Made by a program: the position numbers and the translations under genes
Notes under the pieces: generated by a model
The model's input: the letters and a program-made list of their open reading frames with translations, nothing else
Database searches by the model: none
Told to the model about the DNA's origin: nothing
Shown: positions 52,476-61,317 of the stretch, piece after piece
Layout of the letters: the number at the start of each line of letters is the position of its first letter
How positions within the stretch are numbered: position 1 is the stretch's first letter
Assembly (NCBI RefSeq): GCF_965138505.1
Contig: NZ_CBCSCO010000002.1
Coordinates: 496,001 to 560,000, forward strand
Direction of reading: 5' to 3'
DNA length: 64,000 nucleotides
Source of the DNA: Litorimonas haliclonae
GTDB taxonomy: Bacteria; Pseudomonadota; Alphaproteobacteria; Caulobacterales; Maricaulaceae

Positions 52476-53330
52476 ATGGTAGCGAAACCTGAGATAATAA
52501 AATCGATAGAGAAGGCGATAGATTATATTTCGGCCTGTTTAGAGGAGGACAACTTTCCGATCCTTGAAGGCGCCGCAAAAGCATCAGGTCTCTCGAAATA
52601 CCATTTTCACAGAATTTTCAAGCTCGTGAGCGGCGAAACATTTGCTGACATGGTGACGCGATTGCGCCTTGCCAAAGGTCTAGGAACGCTAGCTTCAGAG
52701 AAAACAAGTATTACCCAAGCAGCCATGGCGGCGGGATATGGATCGAGTCAGGCTTTTGCAAAAGCCGTAAAGCGAGAAACTGAAATGACAGCTACTGACA
52801 TCAAGAACGAGCCGGATCGTCTAGCGGCAATCTACCAAACATTATCCAGTTCACCTAAAAATACAGGGCCATTGCGTGTTGGGATTTGTACTCTGGATCC
52901 GTTCGCGCTGATTGTGACTGAAACCACGGATAAATATCCAGCTTTAAATGAAGTATATGGTGAGTTATTTGAGACGATGGGGGACCCGTCCAATATAGTT
53001 GGGGTCTTGGGCATACCTCACCGTGATATTGAAACTTTTGAAGGGAAGGATTTTACCTTTGATTGCGGCCTGGCGGTGCAGAAAACGCCCTCGGACTTTG
53101 GGCCCAATATGTCGGTCAAAAAGCTCTCGGAAGGTATTTATCTCACTATTCGACATCGCGGGTTGGACAGGACACTACCCTCGACATTGGACGTCCTGTA
53201 CAAAACGGCTCTAGAGCAAACAAACTTAGTTATTTCTGATAGCCCTTGCTTGTTTCATTACATTGACGATCCGGAAGAGGTCGAAGAAGCTCACTGCAGA
53301 ACAGATATCTATTTGAAGGTAGAGACTTAA
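52476..53330 (+). CDS. AraC-type regulator with GyrI-like ligand domain
   Basis: 284 aa from the ATG at 52476 (GGAG upstream); the open frame extends to 52350 with no support. N-terminal double HTH (LEGAAKASGLSKYHFHRIFKLVSGETFADMVTRLRLAKG and SITQAAMAAGYGSSQAFAKAVKRE), then a Rob/BmrR-like GyrI effector-binding domain (ALIVTETTDKYPALNEVYGELF, ISDSPCLFHYIDDPE). Likely senses a small hydrophobic compound. Overlaps the convergent dapF end by 4 bp. Confidence 0.93.
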   Translation: MVAKPEIIKSIEKAIDYISACLEEDNFPILEGAAKASGLSKYHFHRIFKLVSGETFADMVTRLRLAKGLGTLASEKTSITQAAMAAGYGSSQAFAKAVKRETEMTATDIKNEPDRLAAIYQTLSSSPKNTGPLRVGICTLDPFALIVTETTDKYPALNEVYGELFETMGDPSNIVGVLGIPHRDIETFEGKDFTFDCGLAVQKTPSDFGPNMSVKKLSEGIYLTIRHRGLDRTLPSTLDVLYKTALEQTNLVISDSPCLFHYIDDPEEVEEAHCRTDIYLKVET

Positions 53331-54166
53331 ACCTCGCCTTCTTTTTCGAGCTCTACCGGACCTGTCATAAGGACATGGTCATCCGCTTCTCGCCAATGAA
53401 TGTGCAGGACACCTCCGTCAACGACGACGGCAACTTCGCGGCCCGTGCGTTTCTGGCGGTGCGCGGCGACAACGGCCGCGCAGGCGCCTGTGCCGCAGGC
53501 CAATGTCATGCCGACGCCGCGTTCCCAAACTTTCAGCCGGATTTTCTCTTTGCTTTCGACTTTCGCAAAGCCGACATTAGTTTGCTCAGGGAAGAGGGGG
53601 TAAAACTCGACCATGGGCCCGACCAGCTGCGGCTTAGCGCGCTCAAAATCTTCGACAAAGAAGACGCAGTGCGGGTTGCCCATGCTAACGGCGCCGGGAT
53701 TATGCAAAATCGGATTGTCTATGGGGCCAATTTTGACGTCGATGTGGTGAGTGTGCATCGGCTCTTTGAGCGGAATTTCTGACCAATCGAGGCGCGGCCG
53801 GCCCATATCTACTGCGACCTGGTAGGTGTCTTTCAAGGCGCAGTGAAGCAAATCGGCATTGGTTTCAACGGTGCAGTTTTCCGTTTCGGCGTCGCGCATG
53901 AAAAGCCAGGCGATACAGCGCGTGGCATTGCCGCAGGCATTAACTTCAAATCCCTTCTGATTACGGATTTCCATGAAGATATCGGCTTCAGGTGATTTCG
54001 GATGACGTATAATGATGAGCTGATCCGCGCCCTTTTTTCCCATGACTTTGCTGCCGGGCGTGCAGATATTGATGACCTGTTCATCAGACAGGGCAAAATC
54101 CGGCTGCTGGCGGGCATCGAATACCGCAAAACGGTTTCCCGCGCCGTTCATGATTAAAAACTTCAT
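53327..54166 (-). CDS. dapF: Diaminopimelate epimerase
   Basis: 279 aa from the ATG at 54166, where the usual MKFxxMxGxGN start appears (MKFLIMNGAGNRF); the longer frame is unlikely. Catalytic cysteines in VNACGNATRC and LACGTGACA. Interconverts LL- and meso-diaminopimelate for lysine and peptidoglycan. The GNRF in place of the common GNDF is a small deviation. Confidence 0.95.
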   Translation of the reverse strand: MKFLIMNGAGNRFAVFDARQQPDFALSDEQVINICTPGSKVMGKKGADQLIIIRHPKSPEADIFMEIRNQKGFEVNACGNATRCIAWLFMRDAETENCTVETNADLLHCALKDTYQVAVDMGRPRLDWSEIPLKEPMHTHHIDVKIGPIDNPILHNPGAVSMGNPHCVFFVEDFERAKPQLVGPMVEFYPLFPEQTNVGFAKVESKEKIRLKVWERGVGMTLACGTGACAAVVAAHRQKRTGREVAVVVDGGVLHIHWREADDHVLMTGPVELEKEGEV

Positions 54167-54265
54167 CCCGCGCATATAGGCGCACTTGCGCTCCGGCGCA
54201 ATCTGGGCTTTGTTGCCGTAACGCCAAAGTGTTTGGCAATTCAGATACAATATGGGGAGATAGTG

Positions 54266-56518
54266 ATGACACTGTCCAAATTTAAAACCGGCCTGCTTTT
54301 GGGCACAGCCTTTTTACTCACAGCCTGTAATGGCGACGACGCAACAGAAACCGCAGAAGCCACGAAAGCGCCCGTAGAAACAGCCACCACCGAAGAGGCG
54401 GCAATAAAGGATTTAGACTATAAAATGGTAACTTACGACACACCCGGCCAGACCGATGAAGATCATCTCTATCTGGAAGAGGTTCTGGGCGAAGAAGCAC
54501 TGGATCAGGTCAAGACTTGGAACAAGCGCACGCTGGACCATTTGATGGCCGACCCACGTTTCGAAGAAATGCAGGGCGAGGCACTGGAAATTCTGAACTC
54601 CAAAGACAAGATTCCTTATGTGTCCTACCGCGGCGGCGAGGTGCATAATTTCTGGCAGGACGCTGACCATGTGCGCGGTATCTGGCGCAAATCCACCCTT
54701 GAGAGCTACCTTGGCGAAGACACCTCATGGGAAACCGTTTTGGATTTTGACAAGCTCGCGGAGGCTGAGGGCAAAAACTGGGTCTATAAAGGCAATAGCT
54801 GCCTCGCCCCGGATTACGCGCATTGTATCATAAACCTGTCGGATGGCGGAAAGGACGCCGTGGTTCGGCGCGAATTTAACGCCGACACAAAATCTTTCGT
54901 CGAAGACGGATTCGTCACGGAAGAATCAAAAGGCACAGCCTCATGGCTCGACGCGGACCATCAGGTCATCGGTGTCGATTTCGGCGAAGGCACCATGACC
55001 GATTCCGGCTATCCGATGGTCGCCAAACTCTGGACACGCGGCACGCCGCTTTCCGAGGCGGTTGAGCTTGGACGCGGAGAGAAAACGGATGTCGGCTATT
55101 GGCCGGGTGTGTTTGAGCTGTCCGATGGTCGCCGCGAAATTGTTATTTCCCGGTCCAAAACATTTTACGATTCCGAAGTCTTCTGGGTCCCGATGGAAGA
55201 CGGCGCGCCGCAGGCCCCGATCCAATTCCCGATCCCGGCCAAATCCGATCTCGGCAGCGAGTTTAAAGGGCAGGTTCTGTTGTCTCTCAACGAAGACTGG
55301 CGCGGATTTAAATCCGGTGACTTGGTCAGCTTTGGCATAGACGATTTCATGGAAGACGGGGAAATCGCCGATGTGCATCTGGTCTATAGCCCGGATGAGA
55401 AATCGTCCCTCAATGGTTACGGCGTGACCAAGTCGAAAGTCCTGATGAGCGTGTCTCGCGACGTCGCTGGCACAGCCTACGCCTTTGATTGGAACGGCGA
55501 AGACTGGAGCAGCGAGCCGCTCGATTTCCCTGAAAACGGATCGGTCAATATCGGCGCAACAAATGACAAGGAAGACGTCGCTTTTATCAGCACGGAAAGC
55601 TTCCTCACCCCCGACACGCTCTGGACGTTCAACACAGAGACGATGGAAAAGGCGCAAGCCAAATCTCTGCCGAGCTGGTTTGACGCTTCGACTATGGTGT
55701 CAGAGCAATTCTTCGCAACTTCCAAAGACGGCACGAAAGTTCCGTATTTCGTTGTCCGGAATAAAGATATTGAAATGGACGGCACGAACCCGACCTTGCT
55801 TTACGGCTATGGCGGTTTCGAAATTTCTCTCAATCCGAGCTATAGTGCGACGCGCGGCAAGCTCTGGCTTGAAAATGGCGGCGTCTATGTATTGTCCAAT
55901 ATCCGCGGCGGCGGGGAATACGGCCCGAAATGGCATCAGGCGGGTCTGAAGACCGACCGTCAGCGCATCTATGACGACTTCATCTCCGTGGCGGAAGATC
56001 TGATCGATAAAGGCATCACCTCGCCCGAACATCTCGGCGTCGAAGGCGGCTCTAATGGCGGTCTATTGACGGGCGTGATGTACACGCAGCGCCCTGATCT
56101 AATTAACGCCGCGATCGTCGCTGTGCCGCTCTTGGATATGCTGCGCTTTAACAAGCTGCTCGCGGGCGCATCCTGGATGGGCGAATATGGCGATCCGGAC
56201 GATGAGTCCAAGCCGGAAGAGCGTGAATTCCTTCGCAAAATCTCGCCTTATCACAACATCCGTCCCGACGTGGACTATCCCGAGGTCTTTTTTGTCACCT
56301 CGACCAAAGACGACCGCGTCCATCCCGGCCATGCCCGTAAGGCGGCCAAGCGGATGGAAGATCAGGATCATGACTTCCTATATTATGAAAACATTGACGG
56401 CGGCCACTCCGCAGCGGCAAACCTCAAGGAAACCGCCAAGCGCTTGGCTTTGCAACATGTTTACCTGATGCAGAAACTGAGTGACGGCGAAACTGAAATG
56501 GATAGCGACGAGGAATAG
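54266..56518 (+). CDS. Prolyl-oligopeptidase-family (S9) lipoprotein
   Basis: 750 aa from the ATG at 54266 (GGGGAG upstream). Lipobox FLLTACN. A beta-propeller (about 60-440) precedes the alpha/beta-hydrolase domain with nucleophile Ser in EGGSNGGLLTG, Asp in STKDDRVHPGH and His in IDGGHSAAA. Cleaves short peptides after proline, in the periplasm or on the outer membrane. Confidence 0.93.
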   Translation: MTLSKFKTGLLLGTAFLLTACNGDDATETAEATKAPVETATTEEAAIKDLDYKMVTYDTPGQTDEDHLYLEEVLGEEALDQVKTWNKRTLDHLMADPRFEEMQGEALEILNSKDKIPYVSYRGGEVHNFWQDADHVRGIWRKSTLESYLGEDTSWETVLDFDKLAEAEGKNWVYKGNSCLAPDYAHCIINLSDGGKDAVVRREFNADTKSFVEDGFVTEESKGTASWLDADHQVIGVDFGEGTMTDSGYPMVAKLWTRGTPLSEAVELGRGEKTDVGYWPGVFELSDGRREIVISRSKTFYDSEVFWVPMEDGAPQAPIQFPIPAKSDLGSEFKGQVLLSLNEDWRGFKSGDLVSFGIDDFMEDGEIADVHLVYSPDEKSSLNGYGVTKSKVLMSVSRDVAGTAYAFDWNGEDWSSEPLDFPENGSVNIGATNDKEDVAFISTESFLTPDTLWTFNTETMEKAQAKSLPSWFDASTMVSEQFFATSKDGTKVPYFVVRNKDIEMDGTNPTLLYGYGGFEISLNPSYSATRGKLWLENGGVYVLSNIRGGGEYGPKWHQAGLKTDRQRIYDDFISVAEDLIDKGITSPEHLGVEGGSNGGLLTGVMYTQRPDLINAAIVAVPLLDMLRFNKLLAGASWMGEYGDPDDESKPEEREFLRKISPYHNIRPDVDYPEVFFVTSTKDDRVHPGHARKAAKRMEDQDHDFLYYENIDGGHSAAANLKETAKRLALQHVYLMQKLSDGETEMDSDEE

Positions 56519-56540
56519 TCTCGTTCACATCAGCAATAAG

Positions 56541-56566
56541 AAAAGGGAGCCTCGGCTCCCTTTTTT
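56541..56566 (+). terminator. Terminator after the S9 peptidase
   Basis: AAAAGGGAGCC-TC-GGCTCCC followed by six T (56541-56566). Confidence 0.92.
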
Positions 56567-56586
56567 GTTTTTAAGAAGGTTGCGGT

Positions 56587-56709
56587 CTTTCTCCCTCTCC
56601 AATGGGGAGAGGGTGCCCGAAGGGCGGGTGAGGGGCATCAAACCTTCAAAGCATCGCAGCCCCTCATCCGTCACTTCGTGACACCTTCTCCCCACGGGAG
56701 AAGGGAATC
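56587..56709. repeat. REP/MITE-like imperfect palindrome
   Basis: Left arm 56587-56636 and right arm 56659-56709 are near reverse complements. Each arm carries a CTCCC...GGGAGA hairpin, then GGGTGCCCGAAGGGCGGG (left) or GACACGAAGTGACGGA (right), then GAGGGGC / GCCCCTC at the centre. This general design (CTCTCC-GGGAGAGGGTG-GGGTGAGGG) is a familiar dispersed intergenic palindrome in proteobacteria. It fills the gap between two convergent genes. Confidence 0.8.
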
Positions 56710-56710
56710 T

Positions 56711-57544
56711 CTACTTCAATGCCTCGGCGTGCCAGCGCAAATGGTCTTCCATAAAGGTGGCGACAAAATAATAGCTGTGGTCATAGCCCTCTTGCAGGCG
56801 AGAGGTGAGCTTTTGGCCCGCCGCTTCGCAAACGCCTTTGAAAATTTCGGGCTTTAAATGCACTTCGCGGAAGTCGTCGGCCAGACCTGTATCAATCAGG
56901 ATGTGCGCCTCTGTGGTATGGCCGGAGCGCACGAGCTCAGTCGCGTCATAAGCCGCCCAGGCGGATTTATCTTTGCCGAGATAGGCGATGAAGGCCTTTT
57001 CACCCCATGGCACAACAGACGGGCTGGTAATCGGGGAAAAGGCGGAGCAGCTTTTGAAATGGTCCGGGTTTTTCAGCGCAAAGGTAATCGCGCCGTGCCC
57101 GCCCATGGAATGACCAAACACGCCCTGGCGCTCCATATCACCGTTGAAATTCTTGGCGACCAGACGCGTCAGTTCCGACAGGATATATTCGTCCATCTTG
57201 TAATGCTGAGCCCACGGCTCTTGCGTCGCGGAGAGGTAAAACCCTGCGCCTTGGCCGAGGTCATAGGCGTCGTCATTGGCAACATTGTCACCACGCGGAG
57301 AGGTGTCCGGCGCGATAATCATCAGGCCAAGCTCTGACGCGATGCGTTGAAGGCCGGATTTCTCCATCACATTCGACCAATTACAGGTCAGACCCGAAAG
57401 GTACCAAAGGACAGGAAAGGGTCCGTCCCCCGGCGGACTGTAAACCGCAAACGTCATCGGGGTCCCGGTGACTTTGCTCTCATGTTCATGCACGGACAGC
57501 GTGCCGCCAAAAGATTTCCACTCTGATTTGGTTGTGAGGGTCAT
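56711..57544 (-). CDS. fghA: S-formylglutathione hydrolase
   Basis: 277 aa alpha/beta hydrolase of the esterase D family: VLWYLSGLTCNWSNVMEKSGLQR, nucleophile Ser in FGHSMGGHGA, late Asp in LIDTGLADDF and His in GYDHSYYFV. Hydrolyses S-formylglutathione to formate and glutathione, the second step after the dehydrogenase encoded in the same operon. Confidence 0.96.
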   Translation of the reverse strand: MTLTTKSEWKSFGGTLSVHEHESKVTGTPMTFAVYSPPGDGPFPVLWYLSGLTCNWSNVMEKSGLQRIASELGLMIIAPDTSPRGDNVANDDAYDLGQGAGFYLSATQEPWAQHYKMDEYILSELTRLVAKNFNGDMERQGVFGHSMGGHGAITFALKNPDHFKSCSAFSPITSPSVVPWGEKAFIAYLGKDKSAWAAYDATELVRSGHTTEAHILIDTGLADDFREVHLKPEIFKGVCEAAGQKLTSRLQEGYDHSYYFVATFMEDHLRWHAEALK

Positions 57545-57551
57545 TTAAGTC

Positions 57552-57923
57552 CTATTTTTTAGTCCAGAAGGCGCAGATTTTATTTCCAACAGGGTCGCGA
57601 AGATAAGCGCCGTAATTATCGCCGGGCGCGCCGTCGCGTTTGCCGGGCTTGCCGTCGCAGGTTCCGCCATTGGCGCATCCTGCCGCGTGAAACGCGTCAA
57701 CCTGTTCTTTGGTGTCCGCCTTAAATCCGATAGTGCCGCCATTGCCAAAGGTCGCGCTCTGCCCGTCCCGCGGCGCGCCGACACCGAAATTCCCGCCATT
57801 GTGAGAATAAAAGGCGCGGTCCCCCATATTGTGCCCCTTTATGCCGAGCGCCCCTAAAGCGGCGTCGTAGAATTTGATGGATTCGGCGGGGTCATTCGCC
57901 CCGACCATGATGTGTGTGAACAT
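57552..57923 (-). CDS. VOC/glyoxalase-family protein
   Basis: 123 aa, one vicinal-oxygen-chelate module: MFTHIMVGANDPAESIKFYDAALGALGI at the start, and GNYGAYLRDPVGNKICAFW near the end with the metal-type residues. Often found inside formaldehyde operons of this type. Placed 8 bp before fghA; role in the pathway unproven. Confidence 0.9.
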   Translation of the reverse strand: MFTHIMVGANDPAESIKFYDAALGALGIKGHNMGDRAFYSHNGGNFGVGAPRDGQSATFGNGGTIGFKADTKEQVDAFHAAGCANGGTCDGKPGKRDGAPGDNYGAYLRDPVGNKICAFWTKK

Positions 57924-57958
57924 TTGTCTCTCTCCTGCAATTATTTTCCCTAAAGACC

Positions 57959-58642
57959 CTAATTGAGGTTTCTTAGCAAATGAATCATATCTGCTGAAAT
58001 ACTAAATCGTTTTTCGTTCAAAGTGCTTCCGTGCTGAAAAACTTTCCCGCTATTCCAAAGAAAGAAAATTCGTTTGAATCGGTCAGTGTTTTCATAAGGA
58101 AACGTGCATATGAGACTCTGATAAGCTTTACTTTCCTCATCGGCTCTTTCTGAGTCTAACCAGATGACATTATTCCCTTCAACGTAGATGAGTAAGTCTG
58201 TCGGTTTTGAACGAACATACCCCTTCATAGATTTCTTGTTAATCGCGGCTTGTATATTACAAGCTATTTCTGCGGCAGAACTTAAATCGTCCTGTGCTTT
58301 CCTGCCGCCGAAATCACCGATGTAATAAAGCTCGACTTGCTTTTTGGCGGCCAAAGAACGTTCGCGTGCATCGACTTCTGAAATAGCTCGAGTAATTTCC
58401 AACCAGTAGCTTTTTTTGTTTTCTGTGATTTCAAAATCTGGTTCTTCACGTTGAGTAATTGATACCGGATATTCTATCATGCTATTGTCGATCAATGCCG
58501 TTAAAAGCCTTCTTGCACACCAGGCTTCCTGTTCTTGCTTTTCAATCTGACGGTCGTTTTTACTTGAATCGACCCAAAGGCCTTCGTCTCCGAGCTTCAT
58601 ATAAAAATCTGATTGCGACTTGGCAGCGCTAATTGTTAGCAC
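57959..58642 (-). CDS. Unknown protein, possible PD-(D/E)XK-like fold, inside the formaldehyde operon
   Basis: 227 aa from a GTG immediately after the frmA stop, with GGAG contributed by the end of frmA. Met15 is an alternative start. The segment EEPDFEI followed by SYWLEITRA resembles the PD...E core of restriction-like nucleases, but the last lysine is replaced (EIT), so activity is doubtful. The gene is more AT-rich than its neighbours and separates frmA from the VOC and fghA genes, so it may be an insertion. No family is certain. Confidence 0.65.
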   Translation of the reverse strand: MLTISAAKSQSDFYMKLGDEGLWVDSSKNDRQIEKQEQEAWCARRLLTALIDNSMIEYPVSITQREEPDFEITENKKSYWLEITRAISEVDARERSLAAKKQVELYYIGDFGGRKAQDDLSSAAEIACNIQAAINKKSMKGYVRSKPTDLLIYVEGNNVIWLDSERADEESKAYQSLICTFPYENTDRFKRIFFLWNSGKVFQHGSTLNEKRFSISADMIHLLRNLN

Positions 58643-59749
58643 CTAGAACTCCACCACGCTCCGGATGCTTTTGCCTTCATGCATCAAATCAAATGCCTTA
58701 TTGATATCTTCAAGCGGCATTTTGTGCGTAATCAGGCTGTCGATATCGATGCGGCCATCCATATACATATCGACGATTTTCGGCACGTCTGTGCGGCCTC
58801 TTGCGCCGCCAAAGGCGGAGCCGCGCCAGACGCGGCCTGTGACGAGCTGGAACGGACGAGTCTGGATTTCCGCGCCGGCGGGGGCCACGCCGATGATGAC
58901 GCTCTCGCCCCAGCCCTTGTGAACACATTCCAGCGCGTCGCGCATGACATCGACATTGCCGATACATTCAAAAGAATAATCCGCGCCGCCGCCGGTTAGC
59001 TCGACCAAATGTCCGACCAGATCGTCATGGTCCCTCGGATTGACGAAATGGGTCATGCCGAATTGCTTGCCGAGCGCTTCGCGGGCCGGGTTGATATCCA
59101 CGCCGACAATCTGGCGCGCGCCAATCAGGCGAAGGCCCTGCAAAACATTCAGGCCAATTCCGCCAAGGCCAAAGACAACGGCGGTGGAATTAGGCTCGAC
59201 CTTGGCGGTGAACATGACCGCGCCGATTCCGGTGGTAACGCCGCAGCCAATGTAACAAATTTTATCGAACGGCGCGTCCTTGCGAACTTTGGCGAGGCTG
59301 ATTTCGGGCAGAACGGTAAAGTTAGAGAAGGTGGACGTTCCCATATAGTGGAGAATCTTCTCGCCCTTATAGGAAAAACGAGATGTGCCGTTTGGCATCA
59401 CGCCTTTGCCTTGGGTTGCGCGGACTTTTTGGCAGAGATTTGTTTTTGGGTTCAGGCAATATTCGCATTGGCGGCATTCGGCGGTGTAGAGCGGTATAAC
59501 ATGATCGCCGGGCTCGAGCGAGGTGACGCCTTTGCCGACTTCGCGAACAATGCCTGCGCCTTCATGACCGAGAACCGCGGGGAAAGCCCCTTCCGGGTCG
59601 TCGCCAGACAGCGTGAAAGCATCGGTATGGCAAACACCCGTTGCCATGATTTCCACCAAAACTTCTCCTTCTTGCGGCCCTTCTAGATCGAGTTCGACAA
59701 TTTCGAGGGGTTTTCCAGCTTCAAAAGCAACGGCGGCACGGGTTTTCAT
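58643..59749 (-). CDS. frmA: S-(hydroxymethyl)glutathione dehydrogenase (class III ADH)
   Basis: 368 aa zinc MDR. Catalytic zinc Cys in GVCHTD and His in GHEGAG, structural zinc in CRQCEYCLNPKTNLCQ, Rossmann GLGGIGLNVLQGLRLIGA. Oxidises the formaldehyde-glutathione adduct to S-formylglutathione with NAD+. Starts the operon that ends with fghA. Confidence 0.97.
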   Translation of the reverse strand: MKTRAAVAFEAGKPLEIVELDLEGPQEGEVLVEIMATGVCHTDAFTLSGDDPEGAFPAVLGHEGAGIVREVGKGVTSLEPGDHVIPLYTAECRQCEYCLNPKTNLCQKVRATQGKGVMPNGTSRFSYKGEKILHYMGTSTFSNFTVLPEISLAKVRKDAPFDKICYIGCGVTTGIGAVMFTAKVEPNSTAVVFGLGGIGLNVLQGLRLIGARQIVGVDINPAREALGKQFGMTHFVNPRDHDDLVGHLVELTGGGADYSFECIGNVDVMRDALECVHKGWGESVIIGVAPAGAEIQTRPFQLVTGRVWRGSAFGGARGRTDVPKIVDMYMDGRIDIDSLITHKMPLEDINKAFDLMHEGKSIRSVVEF

Positions 59750-59750
59750 A

Positions 59751-59775
59751 GGAACTCCAGGGGGAATTTAAAGTT
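59751..59775 (+). promoter_or_regulatory. Possible EcfG-type promoter for the sensor kinase
   Basis: GGAAC (59751-59755), 17-nt spacer, GTT (59773-59775), about 105 bp upstream of the kinase ATG. This matches the alphaproteobacterial general-stress sigma consensus. Caution: the GGAAC overlaps the ribosome site of divergent frmA (GGAG/GTTCC), so part of the match has another explanation. Confidence 0.4.
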
Positions 59776-59881
59776 TCAAATTAACATAGGTTTAAACCAT
59801 GTTAAATCTGTTTGATTTTAGTTGTAATGGTTGTAAGCCAAACAGCATACGCATGAAAGCGTAGAGTTTAGTGGGTGATTA

Positions 59882-61024
59882 ATGAAGGCCGATTTACATC
59901 CGATGGAAGATATTCGTCTCGCTGCGCTGTCTGCTGCGAATATCATTGATACGCCGCCTGACCCTAAATTCGACGCCATCACCGATTTAATCCGCGACTT
60001 TTGCGACGTCCCTGTCGCCCTGGTCAGCCTGGTCGAAAGCGATCGCCAATGGTTTAAGTCCGTCAAAGGGCTGGATATTTGCGAGACGCCGATCGAACAA
60101 TCCATTTGCGCCCATGCCATATTGCAGCCGAATTTATTTGTAATTCCTGATACGTGGGAAGATGAACGCACGGAAAATAATCCGCTTTGCCGCATAGATT
60201 TTATGTCCGGTAAACCCTTTCGATTCTATGCGGGCATGCCTCTCAACAGTCCGAATGGTCAACCCTTAGGGTCACTTTGCATTCTGGACTACAAGCCGCG
60301 TGAGCTTGGCGATAAACAGAAAAAACTTCTGACCGTAATGGCCGAGCAGGTCGAAACCTTGATTGAGCTTAACCAGCATATTGCCAATCAAGAGATCCTT
60401 CATAATGAGATGGATCACAGGGTCAAAAACTCTCTGCAATCTGTCTTATCGATGATCCGCCTGTATAGCTCCCGCGCGGAAAAGGATAAGGCATTGGGGC
60501 CCTCAGGTCGCGAAGCGTTTAAAGCCGTTCAACGCCGTGTGGAATCCATCGCGCTTTTGCATGAAGAGCTGCATCAGGCCGAAACGTCCGGAAATATCAA
60601 TCTCAAAACCTATCTCGAAAAAATCGTAAAGCTACTTCAAACCTCGGCGCCGGCAAATGTTTTGATAAAGGGCTCTTTTGAACAGATGTCTGTCTCCTCA
60701 CATGAGGCGACGGCTATCGCTGTGATCGTCAGTGAATTTTCTGCGAACTCAATTAAACATGCTTTCCCGGACAATCGGGACGGGATAGTTACTTTTAAGG
60801 TCGAAAGCCCATCCGAGGGGGGGCTGCGGCTGCTTTGCCAGGATAATGGGGTTGGCGGGGACGAAGCTATGCGCGAAACGGGCGAAAATAAGGTGGACGG
60901 GCTTGGCCTCCGGCTTATGGAAGCATCAGCGTCACAGGTCGAGGGTATCATGGAACGCGGATCGAACAAACATGGGTATCAATTAGAGCTTATAATCCCA
61001 CCGCTTACGGCCTCTGCCGAGTAA
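59882..61024 (+). CDS. GAF-domain HisKA_2 sensor histidine kinase
   Basis: 380 aa, soluble. GAF domain about residues 20-160 (VALVSLVESDRQWFKSVKG, FYAGMPLNSPNGQPLGSLCILD). Then an HWE/HisKA_2 dimerisation domain with phospho-His in EMDHRVKNSLQSVLSMI and an ATPase domain with EFSANSIKHAF, DNGVGG and GLGLRLMEA. Kinases of this class feed the PhyR-NepR-EcfG general stress pathway. A GAF-type ligand or redox input is expected. Confidence 0.92.
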   Translation: MKADLHPMEDIRLAALSAANIIDTPPDPKFDAITDLIRDFCDVPVALVSLVESDRQWFKSVKGLDICETPIEQSICAHAILQPNLFVIPDTWEDERTENNPLCRIDFMSGKPFRFYAGMPLNSPNGQPLGSLCILDYKPRELGDKQKKLLTVMAEQVETLIELNQHIANQEILHNEMDHRVKNSLQSVLSMIRLYSSRAEKDKALGPSGREAFKAVQRRVESIALLHEELHQAETSGNINLKTYLEKIVKLLQTSAPANVLIKGSFEQMSVSSHEATAIAVIVSEFSANSIKHAFPDNRDGIVTFKVESPSEGGLRLLCQDNGVGGDEAMRETGENKVDGLGLRLMEASASQVEGIMERGSNKHGYQLELIIPPLTASAE

Positions 61025-61032
61025 TTGCTCGT

Positions 61033-61059
61033 TTTTTATTTCTGCAAAAGAAATAAAAA
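61033..61059. terminator. AT-rich hairpin after the kinase gene
   Basis: Perfect 11-bp inverted repeat TTTTTATTTCT / AGAAATAAAAA with loop GCAAA, starting 9 nt after the kinase stop. Possible weak terminator. Confidence 0.45.
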
Positions 61060-61061
61060 TG

Positions 61062-61086
61062 GGAACCGAGCTCCTTTAAACGGGTT
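61062..61086 (+). promoter_or_regulatory. EcfG-type promoter of the entericidin gene
   Basis: GGAAC (61062-61066), 17-nt spacer, GTT (61084-61086), 32 bp before the GTG start. Entericidin-type lipoprotein genes are frequent members of the alphaproteobacterial general-stress regulon. Confidence 0.6.
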
Positions 61087-61117
61087 TAATCCCTATCACT
61101 AATCAAGGGAGTATCCT

Positions 61118-61258
61118 GTGAAACACTTTAACATTCGTAACTTTCTAGCTGCTATCGTCGCTATGTCTGCTCTTTCCATCACGGCCTGCAACACTGTCGA
61201 AGGTGTCGGCGAAGATACAGAAAGCGTTGGCCGCACGATTGACGATGCCGCTAACTAG
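61118..61258 (+). CDS. Entericidin-family small lipoprotein
   Basis: 46 aa from a GTG with AAGGGAG upstream. Signal MKHFNIRNFLAAIVAMSALS, lipobox ITAC, then the family tail NTVEGVGEDTESVGRTI. Entericidin A/B-like proteins are small envelope lipoproteins linked to stationary phase and stress. Followed by its own terminator. Confidence 0.92.
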   Translation: MKHFNIRNFLAAIVAMSALSITACNTVEGVGEDTESVGRTIDDAAN

Positions 61259-61277
61259 GCTACTCTAAATTTTATTA

Positions 61278-61312
61278 AACCCGCTTTTCCTATTGGAAGA
61301 GCGGGTTTTTTT
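61278..61312 (+). terminator. Terminator after the entericidin gene
   Basis: AACCCGCTTTTCC-TATT-GGAAGAGCGGGTT with one mismatch, then T7. Also close to the end of convergent coq7. Confidence 0.92.
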
Positions 61313-61317
61313 GTGCC

